From Acidobacteriota bacterium (GTDB lineage Bacteria; Acidobacteriota; Terriglobia; Acidiferrales; UBA7541): a stretch of DNA of 64,000 nucleotides. Shown here piece by piece: positions 9,156-18,326 of the stretch. Within the stretch, counting starts at the first letter, position 1. Every line of letters begins with the position of its first letter. Location of the stretch: positions 1 to 64,000 of the forward strand of contig PMES01000110.1 in the NCBI GenBank assembly GCA_003154775.1, given 5' to 3'. Under the pieces are notes generated by a model that saw only the letters and a list, made by a program, of their open reading frames with translations, ran no database searches and was not told where the DNA came from. The translations under genes and the position numbers were made by a program.

Positions 9156-11078
9156 CTAAATTATAACACGCTCGTCCCCTGCCCGGCGCGTCAACCGCTG
9201 CCGATCGAGGTATTCGAGTAACGGTATGGCGTGCTTGCGGGTGATTCCAGTGAGTTCCTTGAAGGCTGGCACCCCGATTCGCTCGCCTTTCGTCTTTTTG
9301 TAGTCTCTCAAAAGCGCCGGCAGGCGATGCAGCGCGGCAGCGTGAAAAATGAGCTCTGGCGAGATACGAACAAGCGCCTTTTCCCGAAGCAGAATCTGCA
9401 GCAGCTTTCCCGCGTGGGCCTTCTCGATGGCCAGCAGCGCGAAAACTTCCTTCGCCGAGGGCGCTGCCAGACCGGCTTTCGCGAAGGCCTGCTCGATCTG
9501 TTGTTTGGCGCGCTCTTCTTCCGGCGTCAGGGTGATTTCCGCGCCCGGTTTTTTTACAAGCTCCGCTTGCAGCGCCAGTTTTTTCTCCTGTACGAGCGCC
9601 TCAAGCGCTGTCCGGAAAGACTCTGGGCGCACGCGCTTGCCGAGGCTGGCTCGCAAGTCTTCCCGCGCGATGCCGGGCAGGAGTGGGTTTTCCTTGTGGA
9701 AGCGCTCCATGCGGGCGAGCAACTTTTCGCGAATGTCGGTGAAGACTTTTTCGGAGAGCACAAGCAGAGGCACGAGCGCGACGATACGGACCTGCTTGGT
9801 CCGAGCTAGGTCTTCGGCCACGGCATGCACTTCGCTCTCCAGCCATCCCGTTCGGGCGACAACCTCCTGCAACGGGACACCAAGAATGTTGCGCTCGGCG
9901 AGCGCGGCTAGAATTTCCTCGCGCGTGTCCTTCTCCAATGTCGCGAGATACGCGACACGTCCGGTGTCTTTTCGCGCGGGACGCCGTGCCAGCGGGTCGA
10001 GGATCGCGCCACCACCGATGGTCATCACCGGCGAAAACTGGCGCACGATGAAGCGGTCGCCGCGCTCCAAAACGATTTCGTCTTGCAGCTTGAAGTGCGC
10101 AAAGGCACTCGTCCCCGGCAGGATGGAGGCTCCTTCGTGCAAATAAACCTCTGCAATGGTCTCCGCCGTTCCTGCGTGAAAATGAACTTGCGCGCGGTGT
10201 CTCAACTTTGGGGCTGTGGGCAGCAATTCCAAGCGAACGTCAACGCGGCGTGTTGCGCGGAAACGCCCCGGCGAAGCAATGACCATGCCGCGTTCGATCG
10301 CGGTGTGCTCAATTCCGGAAAGATTGACCGCGCTGCGCTGGCCTGCTTGTACACGCTCAGTAGCTTTTCCACCGCAGTGCAATCCGCGAACGCGCAGAAC
10401 TTGATGCGCCGGCAGCAATTCAACCTCCTCACCGGCGGCCACCTGGCCGGAGATCGCTGTGCCGGTCACCACGGTGCCAAAGCCTTTTACAGGAAACGAG
10501 CGGTCGATCGGTAGCCGGAAGTAGCGCTCCGTGTCTCTTGCGCCTGAATCGCGCGCGGCTTGCACGAGCGCGGTCTTCAGCTCCGTGATTCCTGCGCCGG
10601 TTTTCGCGCTGACGGGCAAGATAGGCGCGCCGGCCAGAAACGATCCCTTGACGAATTCCTCGGCTTCCAGGCGCACCAGACCCAAAGTATCCGCGTCCGC
10701 CAGATCGCTCTTCGTCAGAGCAATCACGCCACGTTGCACGCCCAGCAAACGGCAAATCTCGAAATGTTCGCGGGTTTGCGGACGAATGCCTTCGTCCGCA
10801 GCGATGACGAGCAGAACGAGGTCGATTCCCGAAGCACCCGCGAGCATGTTCTTTATGAAACGCTCGTGCCCCGGCACGTCCACAAAACCAAAGCGCACGC
10901 CGCTTTCTTCCAGGAAGGCGAAGCCAAGATCGATGGTGATGCCGCGGCGCTTCTCTTCTTCCAGGCGGTCCGGATGCGTGCCCGTCAACGCTTCGATCAG
11001 CGTGGATTTGCCGTGGTCAATGTGACCGGCGGTGCCGATGATGAGACTCTTGCGGGGTGAGTTTAGAGAATGATTCAC
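9156..11078 (-). CDS. selB: selenocysteine-specific elongation factor SelB
   Basis: 640 residues from the GTG at 11078, 8 bases after the pyrF stop. The EF-Tu-like GTPase motifs are intact: GHIDHGKST near residue 17, RGITIDLGFA, DVPGHERFIKNM and TKSDL. The translation-factor beta barrels follow, and then the C-terminal winged-helix repeats that bind SECIS RNA (about residues 380-640). SelB delivers Sec-tRNA to in-frame UGA codons. The Sec-containing selD at 51276-52352 gives it a client in the same window. selA and the tRNA-Sec gene were not found here. Confidence 0.93.
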   Translation of the reverse strand: MNHSLNSPRKSLIIGTAGHIDHGKSTLIEALTGTHPDRLEEEKRRGITIDLGFAFLEESGVRFGFVDVPGHERFIKNMLAGASGIDLVLLVIAADEGIRPQTREHFEICRLLGVQRGVIALTKSDLADADTLGLVRLEAEEFVKGSFLAGAPILPVSAKTGAGITELKTALVQAARDSGARDTERYFRLPIDRSFPVKGFGTVVTGTAISGQVAAGEEVELLPAHQVLRVRGLHCGGKATERVQAGQRSAVNLSGIEHTAIERGMVIASPGRFRATRRVDVRLELLPTAPKLRHRAQVHFHAGTAETIAEVYLHEGASILPGTSAFAHFKLQDEIVLERGDRFIVRQFSPVMTIGGGAILDPLARRPARKDTGRVAYLATLEKDTREEILAALAERNILGVPLQEVVARTGWLESEVHAVAEDLARTKQVRIVALVPLLVLSEKVFTDIREKLLARMERFHKENPLLPGIAREDLRASLGKRVRPESFRTALEALVQEKKLALQAELVKKPGAEITLTPEEERAKQQIEQAFAKAGLAAPSAKEVFALLAIEKAHAGKLLQILLREKALVRISPELIFHAAALHRLPALLRDYKKTKGERIGVPAFKELTGITRKHAIPLLEYLDRQRLTRRAGDERVII

Positions 11079-11088
11079 AACGGTTTTA

Positions 11089-11832
11089 CTATTTGGCGCT
11101 GGCGATTTCGTCGACAATTTCCTGGGCAGCGGCGCGCGGATCGGTCGCCGCCAGAATGGGGCGTCCCACGACGATGAAATCGGCGCCGGCACGAATCGCT
11201 TCGCGGGGAGTCGCGGTGCGCGTCTGATCGTCATTCTTCGCACCGGCCATCGTCTCTTTGCGACGCACGCCCGGGGTCACAATCAGGAATTCCCTCCCAC
11301 AAGCTTTGCGAATCGCCTTGGTTTCCCGTACAGAGGCCACTACGCCATCCACGCCGGCCTTCTGCGCGAGTTTTGCGAGTTTCACCACGCGTGCTGCCGG
11401 TGGCCCGCCAATACCCACTTCACGAACGGCCTTCTGATCCATGCTGGTCAAGATGGTCACTGCAAGTAGCCGCGGACGGTCCGCGCCCATAGGCACGCCA
11501 GCGCTGATGGCCTGCGCCGCGGCGCGCAACATCGCGCTGCCGCCAAGCGCGTGCACATTGACGAGCTGCACGCCGGGCATCGCGGCAGAGGCAAGCACTG
11601 CTCCCGCCACCGTGTTTGGAATGTCGTGGAATTTCAGGTCGAGAAAAATGTCCGCGCCCAGTTGCGCCACCTGGCGAACCGCTTCGGGCCCTGCGGATGT
11701 GAACAGTTGGCTGCCAATCTTGAACATGCCGACAAGATCCGCCACCTGCTTGGCGAAGTTCAGCGCTGTGGATAGAGAGTCAAAATCGAGGGCAACAATC
11801 AGACTGCTGCGTGGATGGGCGTCAAAGGTCAA
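11089..11832 (-). CDS. pyrF: orotidine 5'-phosphate decarboxylase
   Basis: The 247-residue protein has the decarboxylase core motif DLKFHDIPNTV (the catalytic Lys/Asp tetrad region), preceded by LIVALDF and followed by the C-terminal phosphate-binding VVGRPI segment. It converts OMP to UMP, the last step of pyrimidine synthesis. It sits between rlpA and selB on the same strand, in a run that also includes pyrD. Confidence 0.95.
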   Translation of the reverse strand: MTFDAHPRSSLIVALDFDSLSTALNFAKQVADLVGMFKIGSQLFTSAGPEAVRQVAQLGADIFLDLKFHDIPNTVAGAVLASAAMPGVQLVNVHALGGSAMLRAAAQAISAGVPMGADRPRLLAVTILTSMDQKAVREVGIGGPPAARVVKLAKLAQKAGVDGVVASVRETKAIRKACGREFLIVTPGVRRKETMAGAKNDDQTRTATPREAIRAGADFIVVGRPILAATDPRAAAQEIVDEIASAK

Positions 11833-11855
11833 GGTTCGGGACGTGCCCGAAACAG

Positions 11856-12305
11856 TTACTTCTGGCTTTCGTCGGCTCGGTCGCGCTTGGGCGGCAGTTG
11901 CATCAGTTCCAGCCGCACCTGGCTTACTCCCGAGTGGATCAGGCCAATCTTTCGGGCTACCCGATAGGATACATCAATTTCGCGGCCTTCTTGGTAGGGA
12001 CCCCGATCATTAATACGTACCACTTCAAACTTACCGTTACGAGGGTTGACGATGCGCACCCAGGAGTTGAAGGGTAGATTCGGATGTGCTGCGGTCAGAG
12101 CCTCGCAGCTAAAGGTCTCCCCGTTGGCGGTCCGCTTGCCATTGAAGTCCGGACCATACCAACTGGCGTTGCCGCTCCAGACCTTTATGGGTTTGACTGG
12201 CTCACTCAAGTGAGCGACTAGGGGAGCTTCCATGACGGGTGCGATGAGAAACATCAGCGGCACCCACCGGATAGCAGCCCAAGCGATGAAGAGTGGTCGT
12301 TGCAT
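11856..12305 (-). CDS. rlpA: RlpA-like double-psi beta-barrel protein
   Basis: The 149-residue protein has an N-terminal hydrophobic signal or anchor, then the RlpA barrel. GNASWYGPDFNGKRTANGE, WVRIVNPRNGKFEVVRINDRGPY and REIDVSYRVA are its hallmark segments. RlpA proteins act on denuded septal peptidoglycan. There is no SPOR domain, unlike the E. coli form. It seems to have its own promoter overlapping the end of pyrD. Confidence 0.88.
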   Translation of the reverse strand: MQRPLFIAWAAIRWVPLMFLIAPVMEAPLVAHLSEPVKPIKVWSGNASWYGPDFNGKRTANGETFSCEALTAAHPNLPFNSWVRIVNPRNGKFEVVRINDRGPYQEGREIDVSYRVARKIGLIHSGVSQVRLELMQLPPKRDRADESQK

Positions 12306-12336
12306 AGTGTGTTCTTTTCACTACAAACGTTCAGGA

Positions 12337-12365
12337 AGTGTAGTAGAAAAACAGCATTATGTCAA
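12337..12365 (-). promoter_or_regulatory. putative rlpA promoter overlapping the pyrD stop
   Basis: Reading the minus strand, TTGACA (12365-12360) and TACACT (12342-12337) are 17 bases apart. The -35 box contains the TGA stop of pyrD. An imperfect inverted repeat (ACTACA at 12320-12325, TGTAGT at 12339-12344) overlaps the -10 box and could be an operator. Confidence 0.55.
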
Positions 12366-13300
12366 CCAAAATCGGTTCCAAATCTATCCTTTAATTCTCT
12401 GATAGTATTGCACTTAACCGTACGTACCAATGCTCCCAAACCTTCGATAATGGCCTCACTGGCCCTCGGGTCAGCAAAACTGGCCGTTCCGACCTGTACT
12501 GCCGACGCGCCTACGCAGATATAATCGAGCACGTCTTCTGCCGTCTCGACCCCTCCCAAGCCAATGACAGGGATCTTCACCGCCTTCCGCGCCTCCCAGA
12601 CCAGCCGTAGTGTGATCGGCTTGATCGCTGGTCCAGAGAGCCCACCAGTGAGGTTCCCCAGCTTCGATCTTCCCGTCCTAACATCAATGGCCATAGCAGG
12701 ATAGGTATTGGCCACGGTCAAGGCATCCGCCCCGGAAGATTCCGCCGCTTTGGCGATCAGACCGATGTCTGTGACCAACGGCATCAGCTTCACCCAAAGG
12801 GGGCGCTGCCTGGCGACCCGACGGGCTGCCATAACGACTTCCGCGACCAAATCGGGATTACTTCCAAACTGCATCCCCCCCTTTTTTACGTTGGGGCAGG
12901 AAATATTGAGCTCATAGGCGGCAATCCCGGGGGCATCCTCAAGTCGCCGTATGACCTCCACATAGTCCTCGAGAGCATATCCGAAGACGTTGACGATGAC
13001 GGTGGTGTTGTATTTTTGCAACAGGGGCAGCTTGTCCTTGACGAACAATGCTACCCCAACGTTCTGCAGGCCGACCGCGTTCAGCATCCCGGAAGGAGTT
13101 TCACAGAGCCGGGGGGCGGGCGCACCTTCTATTGGTTCTAGGGAAATGCCCTTGGTGACGAAGCCGCCCAGGCGGTTCAAGTCGACCAGATGAGCAAATT
13201 CTAAGCCATAGCCAAAGGTGCCGCTTGCAGCGATGACGGGATTAGCGAGGCGCAGGGCGCCAACCTGCACATGGAGGTCAACGCGGTCAGAGGAACTCAC
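12362..13300 (-). CDS. pyrD: dihydroorotate dehydrogenase, class 1B catalytic subunit
   Basis: The 312-residue protein matches PyrD of class 1B. It has NPVIAASGTFGYG, the catalytic cysteine in NISCPNVKKGG, and the C-terminal FMN phosphate-binding GLGGVETAEDVLDYI. Class 1B enzymes usually pair with the PyrK electron-transfer subunit, but no pyrK is next to it. It oxidises dihydroorotate to orotate. The window therefore carries pyrB, C, D and F plus the regulator pyrR. Confidence 0.93.
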   Translation of the reverse strand: MSSSDRVDLHVQVGALRLANPVIAASGTFGYGLEFAHLVDLNRLGGFVTKGISLEPIEGAPAPRLCETPSGMLNAVGLQNVGVALFVKDKLPLLQKYNTTVIVNVFGYALEDYVEVIRRLEDAPGIAAYELNISCPNVKKGGMQFGSNPDLVAEVVMAARRVARQRPLWVKLMPLVTDIGLIAKAAESSGADALTVANTYPAMAIDVRTGRSKLGNLTGGLSGPAIKPITLRLVWEARKAVKIPVIGLGGVETAEDVLDYICVGASAVQVGTASFADPRASEAIIEGLGALVRTVKCNTIRELKDRFGTDFG

Positions 13301-13362
13301 GTTGCGGAGAGAATAGCACGAAGCTCCTTGTCCATCCGAAAAATCCTGCGCAGCTTGTGGAA

Positions 13363-15087
13363 TTATTCGGACGCGCGTGTATGCAGAGCTTCCGCCAGGA
13401 CACGCCCATCGCGCGTGGCCAGTGTGATGCCGCAGAGCGCGGCAAAGGTGGGTGCGATATCCGCGGGTGTGACGGCGGCGAAATATTCGCCGGGCTGGAT
13501 TCGGTATCCCAGCAAAAGCAGCGGCACATGCTGGTCGTAATTGTAAGGAGTTCCGTGTCCTGTGCCGGAGCCACCTCTCTTGCCCGCGGGCGATCCACCC
13601 ACGAGCCAGTAAGGCTTCGGAACGAAGAACAGGTCGCCGCTGCGGCCGGGGAAATAATTGAGCGTCAAGGCTGTGCGGATTTGCGAACTGCTCGAATCTG
13701 CTCCGCTTAGGTCTTCCGCGCGATAGACCGCAGCCACGCCCGGCTGCGTCAGCGCCGCATCCACCACTGCTCGCAGCGCCGCGGGGTCCTGCTTGAGCCG
13801 GCCATAAATTCCGGGGGAAAAGTACACGTTTCCTTCGGCCATACGGGCGATCGCGGGCTTCGTGTAGTTGAACGGCTCCAGCGCCTTTTCCATGCGTTCC
13901 TGCAAGTCGGGAACAATCAACACACCAGCGTCAACGCCCGTCTTGGCCATGTCTTCCGGCACCGGCACGACACCATGGTCGGCACTCAATGCCACGATAT
14001 AGTTACCGCGTCCGACCTTCTGATCGAGGTGCGCCAGCAACTCGCCGAGATCCTTATCCAAGCGCACCAGAATGTCCTGGATCTCACGGCTGCGCGGGCC
14101 AAAGGCGTGTCCAACGTAATCGACCGTGGAGTAGCTCACGCCCAGATAGTCCGTGCCGCCCGCTTTGCCCAAGCCTAGAGAATCAATGGCAGCCTCCGCC
14201 ATGCGCGTCAAATAGGTATCGGCAAACGGGCTGCTCGCCCACTGCTCGACAAACACCTCATCGGCGGATGAGCTTCCTTCTTTCCCGCGCAATGCGTGAG
14301 GAAAACTGGCTGACCAATCCCCCGGCGGTGCAGCGCCCGTGGCCCTCTCGTCATAGAAGTAGGCGCTTTCCGGGAGGGAGAGCGACCACGTTTTTCCGTA
14401 GTCCTCCGACACCGGGTGTTTTTTCGCGAACTCCTCCACAAAGGGCATCGTGCCGTAGGCTGAGGAAGTAACCCACGCGCCCGTGCCCGTATCCAGCCAG
14501 GTGACGGCATCGGCTTTGTGTCCCGCCAGGGTGATTGCGGCGCGGGCCTTCAGAGAGAATGTGACAACGCGTGTGGCCCCACCCGTCTGAAATCTGAGTT
14601 CCTCGGCAAACGAGGGCAGTTGCATCCTCACCGCGGAATCGCCGCCATTGGTGCTGCCGCCCGCATAGGCCACATTTTTCGCATTGGGATCGCTGGTGCA
14701 GGTGACCATTTTCTGTTGATCGCGGTCCCACCAGGCATTGGCGATCATTCCGTGGGTCGCCGGGAACGCTCCTGTCGAAATCGTGGCGTGGCCCACGCAG
14801 GTCTCCGTCGCTGCATAGGGATAGGCCGCTTCATGGAACCACGCGCCTTCCTCTACCAATCGCTTGAGCCCGCCGGTCCACTGACCACCGAATTTGTCCA
14901 CATAGTCGCCGCGCATCTGATCCACGACGATCATCACAACGAGTTTCGGGTGCGCGGGATGCGGGATGCTCCTGACGGGGGGCTTCCTCGGCGCTTGGGC
15001 CCCGAATGCCAGTGCTGTGAACAACGCCGAGGCAAATGCTATGCCCAATAAACGCCTTGCAATGCAGACCGCCGCCGCCCAGCGCAT
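13363..15087 (-). CDS. exported alkaline phosphatase-superfamily phosphodiesterase
   Basis: The 574-residue protein has a signal peptide and a large alkaline-phosphatase fold. VVMIVVDQMRGDYVDKF gives the first metal site, and the nucleophile Thr lies in ATETCVGHATISTG. SADHGVVPVPE and GHGTPYNYDQHVPLLL supply the distal metal ligands. It resembles PafA-type phosphomonoesterases and nucleotide pyrophosphatases; the exact substrate cannot be told from sequence alone. It is the first gene of the minus-strand run into pyrD and diverges from pyrR. Confidence 0.82.
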   Translation of the reverse strand: MRWAAAVCIARRLLGIAFASALFTALAFGAQAPRKPPVRSIPHPAHPKLVVMIVVDQMRGDYVDKFGGQWTGGLKRLVEEGAWFHEAAYPYAATETCVGHATISTGAFPATHGMIANAWWDRDQQKMVTCTSDPNAKNVAYAGGSTNGGDSAVRMQLPSFAEELRFQTGGATRVVTFSLKARAAITLAGHKADAVTWLDTGTGAWVTSSAYGTMPFVEEFAKKHPVSEDYGKTWSLSLPESAYFYDERATGAAPPGDWSASFPHALRGKEGSSSADEVFVEQWASSPFADTYLTRMAEAAIDSLGLGKAGGTDYLGVSYSTVDYVGHAFGPRSREIQDILVRLDKDLGELLAHLDQKVGRGNYIVALSADHGVVPVPEDMAKTGVDAGVLIVPDLQERMEKALEPFNYTKPAIARMAEGNVYFSPGIYGRLKQDPAALRAVVDAALTQPGVAAVYRAEDLSGADSSSSQIRTALTLNYFPGRSGDLFFVPKPYWLVGGSPAGKRGGSGTGHGTPYNYDQHVPLLLLGYRIQPGEYFAAVTPADIAPTFAALCGITLATRDGRVLAEALHTRASE

Positions 15088-15217
15088 TTTCGTTGACTCC
15101 CTTCCTCTATCAGCGAGAGTCTAGCATGCCCGCGGGAATGGCCCGTAAATGCGCACGCGATTCTGTGCCGGGCGTCACGCCATTTGTGGCCGCCAATTGT
15201 GCTAGGATTACGCAACT

Positions 15218-15769
15218 ATGCGACTCGTCGAAAAAAGTCAGTTGATGTCCGCGGCGGAAATCGACCGCACGTTACAGCGTTTGGCGCACCAGATTGTGGA
15301 AAAAAGCGGGGGCACCCGGCATCTGGCGTTGATTGGGATACGCCGGCGCGGCGTGCCCCTGGCGCAGCGAATCGCGCAGGCTATGCGCGGGATTGATGGC
15401 GTGGAAGTCCCCGTGGGCACGCTGGACATCACGTTATACCGCGACGATTTGTCAACGGTTGCGCCACAGGCGGTGCTGCAGTCCTCGCATATTTCGTTCC
15501 CGGTGGACAGCCTGGACCTGGTCCTTGTTGACGACGTGCTCTACACCGGGCGCACGGTCCGCGCGGCCATGAACGGCCTGTTCGATCTTGGCCGGCCCAA
15601 ACGAGTTTCCTTGTGCGTGCTGATTGACCGTGGCCACCGCGAAATGCCCATTGAGGCGCAATACGTGGGCCGCGACATCCAGACCAGCGACACCGAGATT
15701 ATCGAGGTTCGCTTGCGAGAGATCGACAACGAAGAGCGCGTCATCCTGGTGGACCGCGTGGAGTCCTAA
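15218..15769 (+). CDS. pyrR: PyrR bifunctional pyr operon regulator / uracil phosphoribosyltransferase
   Basis: The 183-residue protein has the PRPP-binding loop VDDVLYTGRTVRAAM and the family-typical LALIGIRRRGVPLA and GTLDITLYRDD. PyrR senses UMP/UTP and in Bacillus binds leader RNA to control pyr genes; some homologues act only as UPRTases. It is followed by pyrB and pyrC. I could not confirm a PyrR-binding loop in the 116-base pyrR-pyrB gap. Confidence 0.93.
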   Translation: MRLVEKSQLMSAAEIDRTLQRLAHQIVEKSGGTRHLALIGIRRRGVPLAQRIAQAMRGIDGVEVPVGTLDITLYRDDLSTVAPQAVLQSSHISFPVDSLDLVLVDDVLYTGRTVRAAMNGLFDLGRPKRVSLCVLIDRGHREMPIEAQYVGRDIQTSDTEIIEVRLREIDNEERVILVDRVES

Positions 15770-15885
15770 GGGGCGCCAGCGAATTTTTTGCGTCGTGACG
15801 CCGGTCCGCGTAAAATGAGATTAAGGAAGGGGCGGAGAACTCCTCGACGCTCCGAGGCCCGCCGCGTGATCATCTGAGCCCAAAT

Positions 15886-16890
15886 GTGACCTATCGTTTT
15901 CGTGATTTGCTCGCCCTTGAGCCGCTCTCCGCGGACGAACTGACTTTCATTCTCGATCAGTCCCAGCCATTCCAGGAAATCCAGCGCCACCCGCTGAAAA
16001 AGCTCGCCACGCTGCGCGGCAAGACCGTGGTGCTCGCCTTTTTCGAGAACTCCACGCGCACGCGCTTGAGTTTCGGCACGGCCGCCTCGCGCCTCGGCGC
16101 GGACACCATGAACCTGCAGGCGGAAGCCTCCAGCCTGAAGAAGGGCGAAACGCTGCTGGACACCGCTAACAACTTGAACGCCATGAAGCCGGATTGTTTC
16201 GTAATGCGCCATTCCTCTTCAGGCGCGGCGGACTTTGTGGCGCGGCACCTGGAAATTCCCGTGGTCAACGCGGGCGATGGCACGCACGAGCATCCTTCCC
16301 AGGGACTGCTCGATGCGCTGACCATCCGCGACCGCAAAGGCACGTTGAAAAACCTGAACGTGACTATTCTTGGCGATATCTCCCACTCCCGGGTGGCTCG
16401 CTCCAATATTCACCTGCTGGGAAAATTCGGCTGCCGCTTCACGCTCTGCGGACCCGCCATGTGGGTTCCGCGCGAACTGGAGAAGATCGGGCCGCCGGGA
16501 ACGCCCATCCGCTGCGTTTACCGCGTCGAGGAAGCGCTGGAAGATGCGGACGTGATTATCGTCCTCCGCGTGCAAACCGAGCGCTTGCACGAGCCGTCTC
16601 TCGCGCAAAACGACTACATTCTGCTCTACCAGCTCAACGCAGAACGCATGCGCCTGGCCAAGAAAGATGCGCTCATCCTGCATCCCGGCCCCATCAACCG
16701 CGGCATCGAGATTACTCCGGAAGTGGCCGATGGGCCACGCTCCGCCGTACTCGAACAAGTGACCAACGGTGTGTCAGTGCGCATGGCCATTCTCTATCTA
16801 CTGATGGTGGGCGCCACGGAAGGCACGCATCCCGCGCTGGAAGTAAAAGGCGAAACGAAGCCCAAGGAATCCGCTCATGCTTCTGATTAA
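15886..16890 (+). CDS. pyrB: aspartate carbamoyltransferase catalytic subunit
   Basis: The 334-residue protein contains FFENSTRTRLSFGTAA, the carbamoyl-phosphate site, and also HPSQGLLDALTI and LHPGPINRGIEI. It starts at GTG 15886. It condenses carbamoyl phosphate with aspartate. Its 3' end overlaps pyrC by 14 bases, so the two are translationally coupled; no pyrI regulatory subunit is present. Confidence 0.95.
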   Translation: MTYRFRDLLALEPLSADELTFILDQSQPFQEIQRHPLKKLATLRGKTVVLAFFENSTRTRLSFGTAASRLGADTMNLQAEASSLKKGETLLDTANNLNAMKPDCFVMRHSSSGAADFVARHLEIPVVNAGDGTHEHPSQGLLDALTIRDRKGTLKNLNVTILGDISHSRVARSNIHLLGKFGCRFTLCGPAMWVPRELEKIGPPGTPIRCVYRVEEALEDADVIIVLRVQTERLHEPSLAQNDYILLYQLNAERMRLAKKDALILHPGPINRGIEITPEVADGPRSAVLEQVTNGVSVRMAILYLLMVGATEGTHPALEVKGETKPKESAHASD

Positions 16891-18151
16891 GAACGGGCGC
16901 GTCCTCGATCCTGCGTCCAAGACCGATGCGCCGCGCGACATCCTGTTGGATGGCGAGCGCATCGCGAAAATCGCCCCAACCGGGAAAATATCCCTCGCGA
17001 ACGGGGCGGAGGTGTTCGACGCCGCCGGTTTGATCGTTGCGCCGGGTTTTATTGACATGCACGTGCACCTGCGCGAGCCCGGTCAGGAAAATTCCGAAAC
17101 CATCGAGACCGGGACGCTAGCCGCAGCCCGCGGCGGTTTCACGGCGGTCTGTTGCATGCCCAACACCAAGCCGGTGAACGACAACGCGTCGATCACGCGG
17201 TTCATTGCTGATCGCGCCAAGGCGCACGGCCACGTGCGTGTCTGGCCGATTGGCGCAGCCAGCGTGGGCAGCAAAGGCGAAGCCATTGCCGAGATTGGCG
17301 CCATGCGTGATGCGGGCATTGTGGCCGTTTCCGATGACGGCAAACCCATCGCCACTGCCAAACTGGCGCGGCAGATCATGGACTACTGCCGCACGCTGGA
17401 ACTCCCCGTGATCGAGCACGCCGAGGATGTTTCTCTGGCTGCGGGCGCGGTCATGCGCGAAGGCATTGCTTCCACTCGCCTCGGTTTGCCGGGCATGCCG
17501 GCGGCCGCGGAATCCGTGTGCGTTGCCCGCGATGTCCAGCTCGCGGAGCTTACCGGCGCGCGGCTGCACATCGCGCATCTTTCGGCGAAAGCTTCGCTCG
17601 ATCAGGTGCGCTATGCCAAGCAGAATGGGCTGCGCGTCTCCTGCGAAGTCACGCCTCACCATTTCACGCTGATCGACGAGGATGTGACTTACGATTCGCG
17701 CTACAAAATGAATCCGCCCCTGGCCGCGCGGGCCGATCGGGAAGCCCTGTGGCAGGGCCTTGCCGATGGCACCGTGGACGCCATCGCCACCGATCATGCC
17801 CCGCACGAGCCGGCTTTGAAGGATGTGGAGTTCGATAAGTCGCCCTTCGGCATCCTGGGCTTCGAGACGGCTCTCGGCCTGGCGCTGGAGCAACTCGTAC
17901 ACAGCGGCAAGCTCTCACTGATGCGCATGGTGGAGCTCTTTACCACGGGGCCCGCGCGCGTCTTGGGCAAAGAACGCAAACTCGCCGTCAGTGAGCCCGC
18001 GGACATCACCATTTTTTCGCTGGATCGGGCATGGACGTATAACGTGAAAGAGTCGGCGAGCAAGTCGCGCAATTCGCCGTTCGACGGCAAATCGTTCAAG
18101 GGTGGACCGGCCGCGACCATCGTCGCCGGCAAGATTGTCTATCGCGCTTGA
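16877..18151 (+). CDS. pyrC: dihydroorotase, class I
   Basis: The 424-residue amidohydrolase shows the metal motif DMHVHLREPG, then VIEHAED, LHIAHLSA and the catalytic-Asp segment ATDHAPH. It closes carbamoyl-aspartate to dihydroorotate. It overlaps the end of pyrB and completes the pyrRBC run. All metal ligands appear to be present, so it is probably active and not a non-catalytic DHOase partner. Confidence 0.95.
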   Translation: MLLIKNGRVLDPASKTDAPRDILLDGERIAKIAPTGKISLANGAEVFDAAGLIVAPGFIDMHVHLREPGQENSETIETGTLAAARGGFTAVCCMPNTKPVNDNASITRFIADRAKAHGHVRVWPIGAASVGSKGEAIAEIGAMRDAGIVAVSDDGKPIATAKLARQIMDYCRTLELPVIEHAEDVSLAAGAVMREGIASTRLGLPGMPAAAESVCVARDVQLAELTGARLHIAHLSAKASLDQVRYAKQNGLRVSCEVTPHHFTLIDEDVTYDSRYKMNPPLAARADREALWQGLADGTVDAIATDHAPHEPALKDVEFDKSPFGILGFETALGLALEQLVHSGKLSLMRMVELFTTGPARVLGKERKLAVSEPADITIFSLDRAWTYNVKESASKSRNSPFDGKSFKGGPAATIVAGKIVYRA

Positions 18152-18326
18152 GCTGTAGCGCAGGGCGAGTCCCGGCGCTTTTCAGCCCGCCGCATTCTGG
18201 CGCGAGCCGTTCGGGTTTTTCCACCTGCAGTCCGTTCCTGCTGTTGCTGATTAGCAATTAACCACCTCAGCGCGACTCCGTGTATGCGCGCTCTGTTACA
18301 GCTAGACTGAAATGGAGCACCTCACC

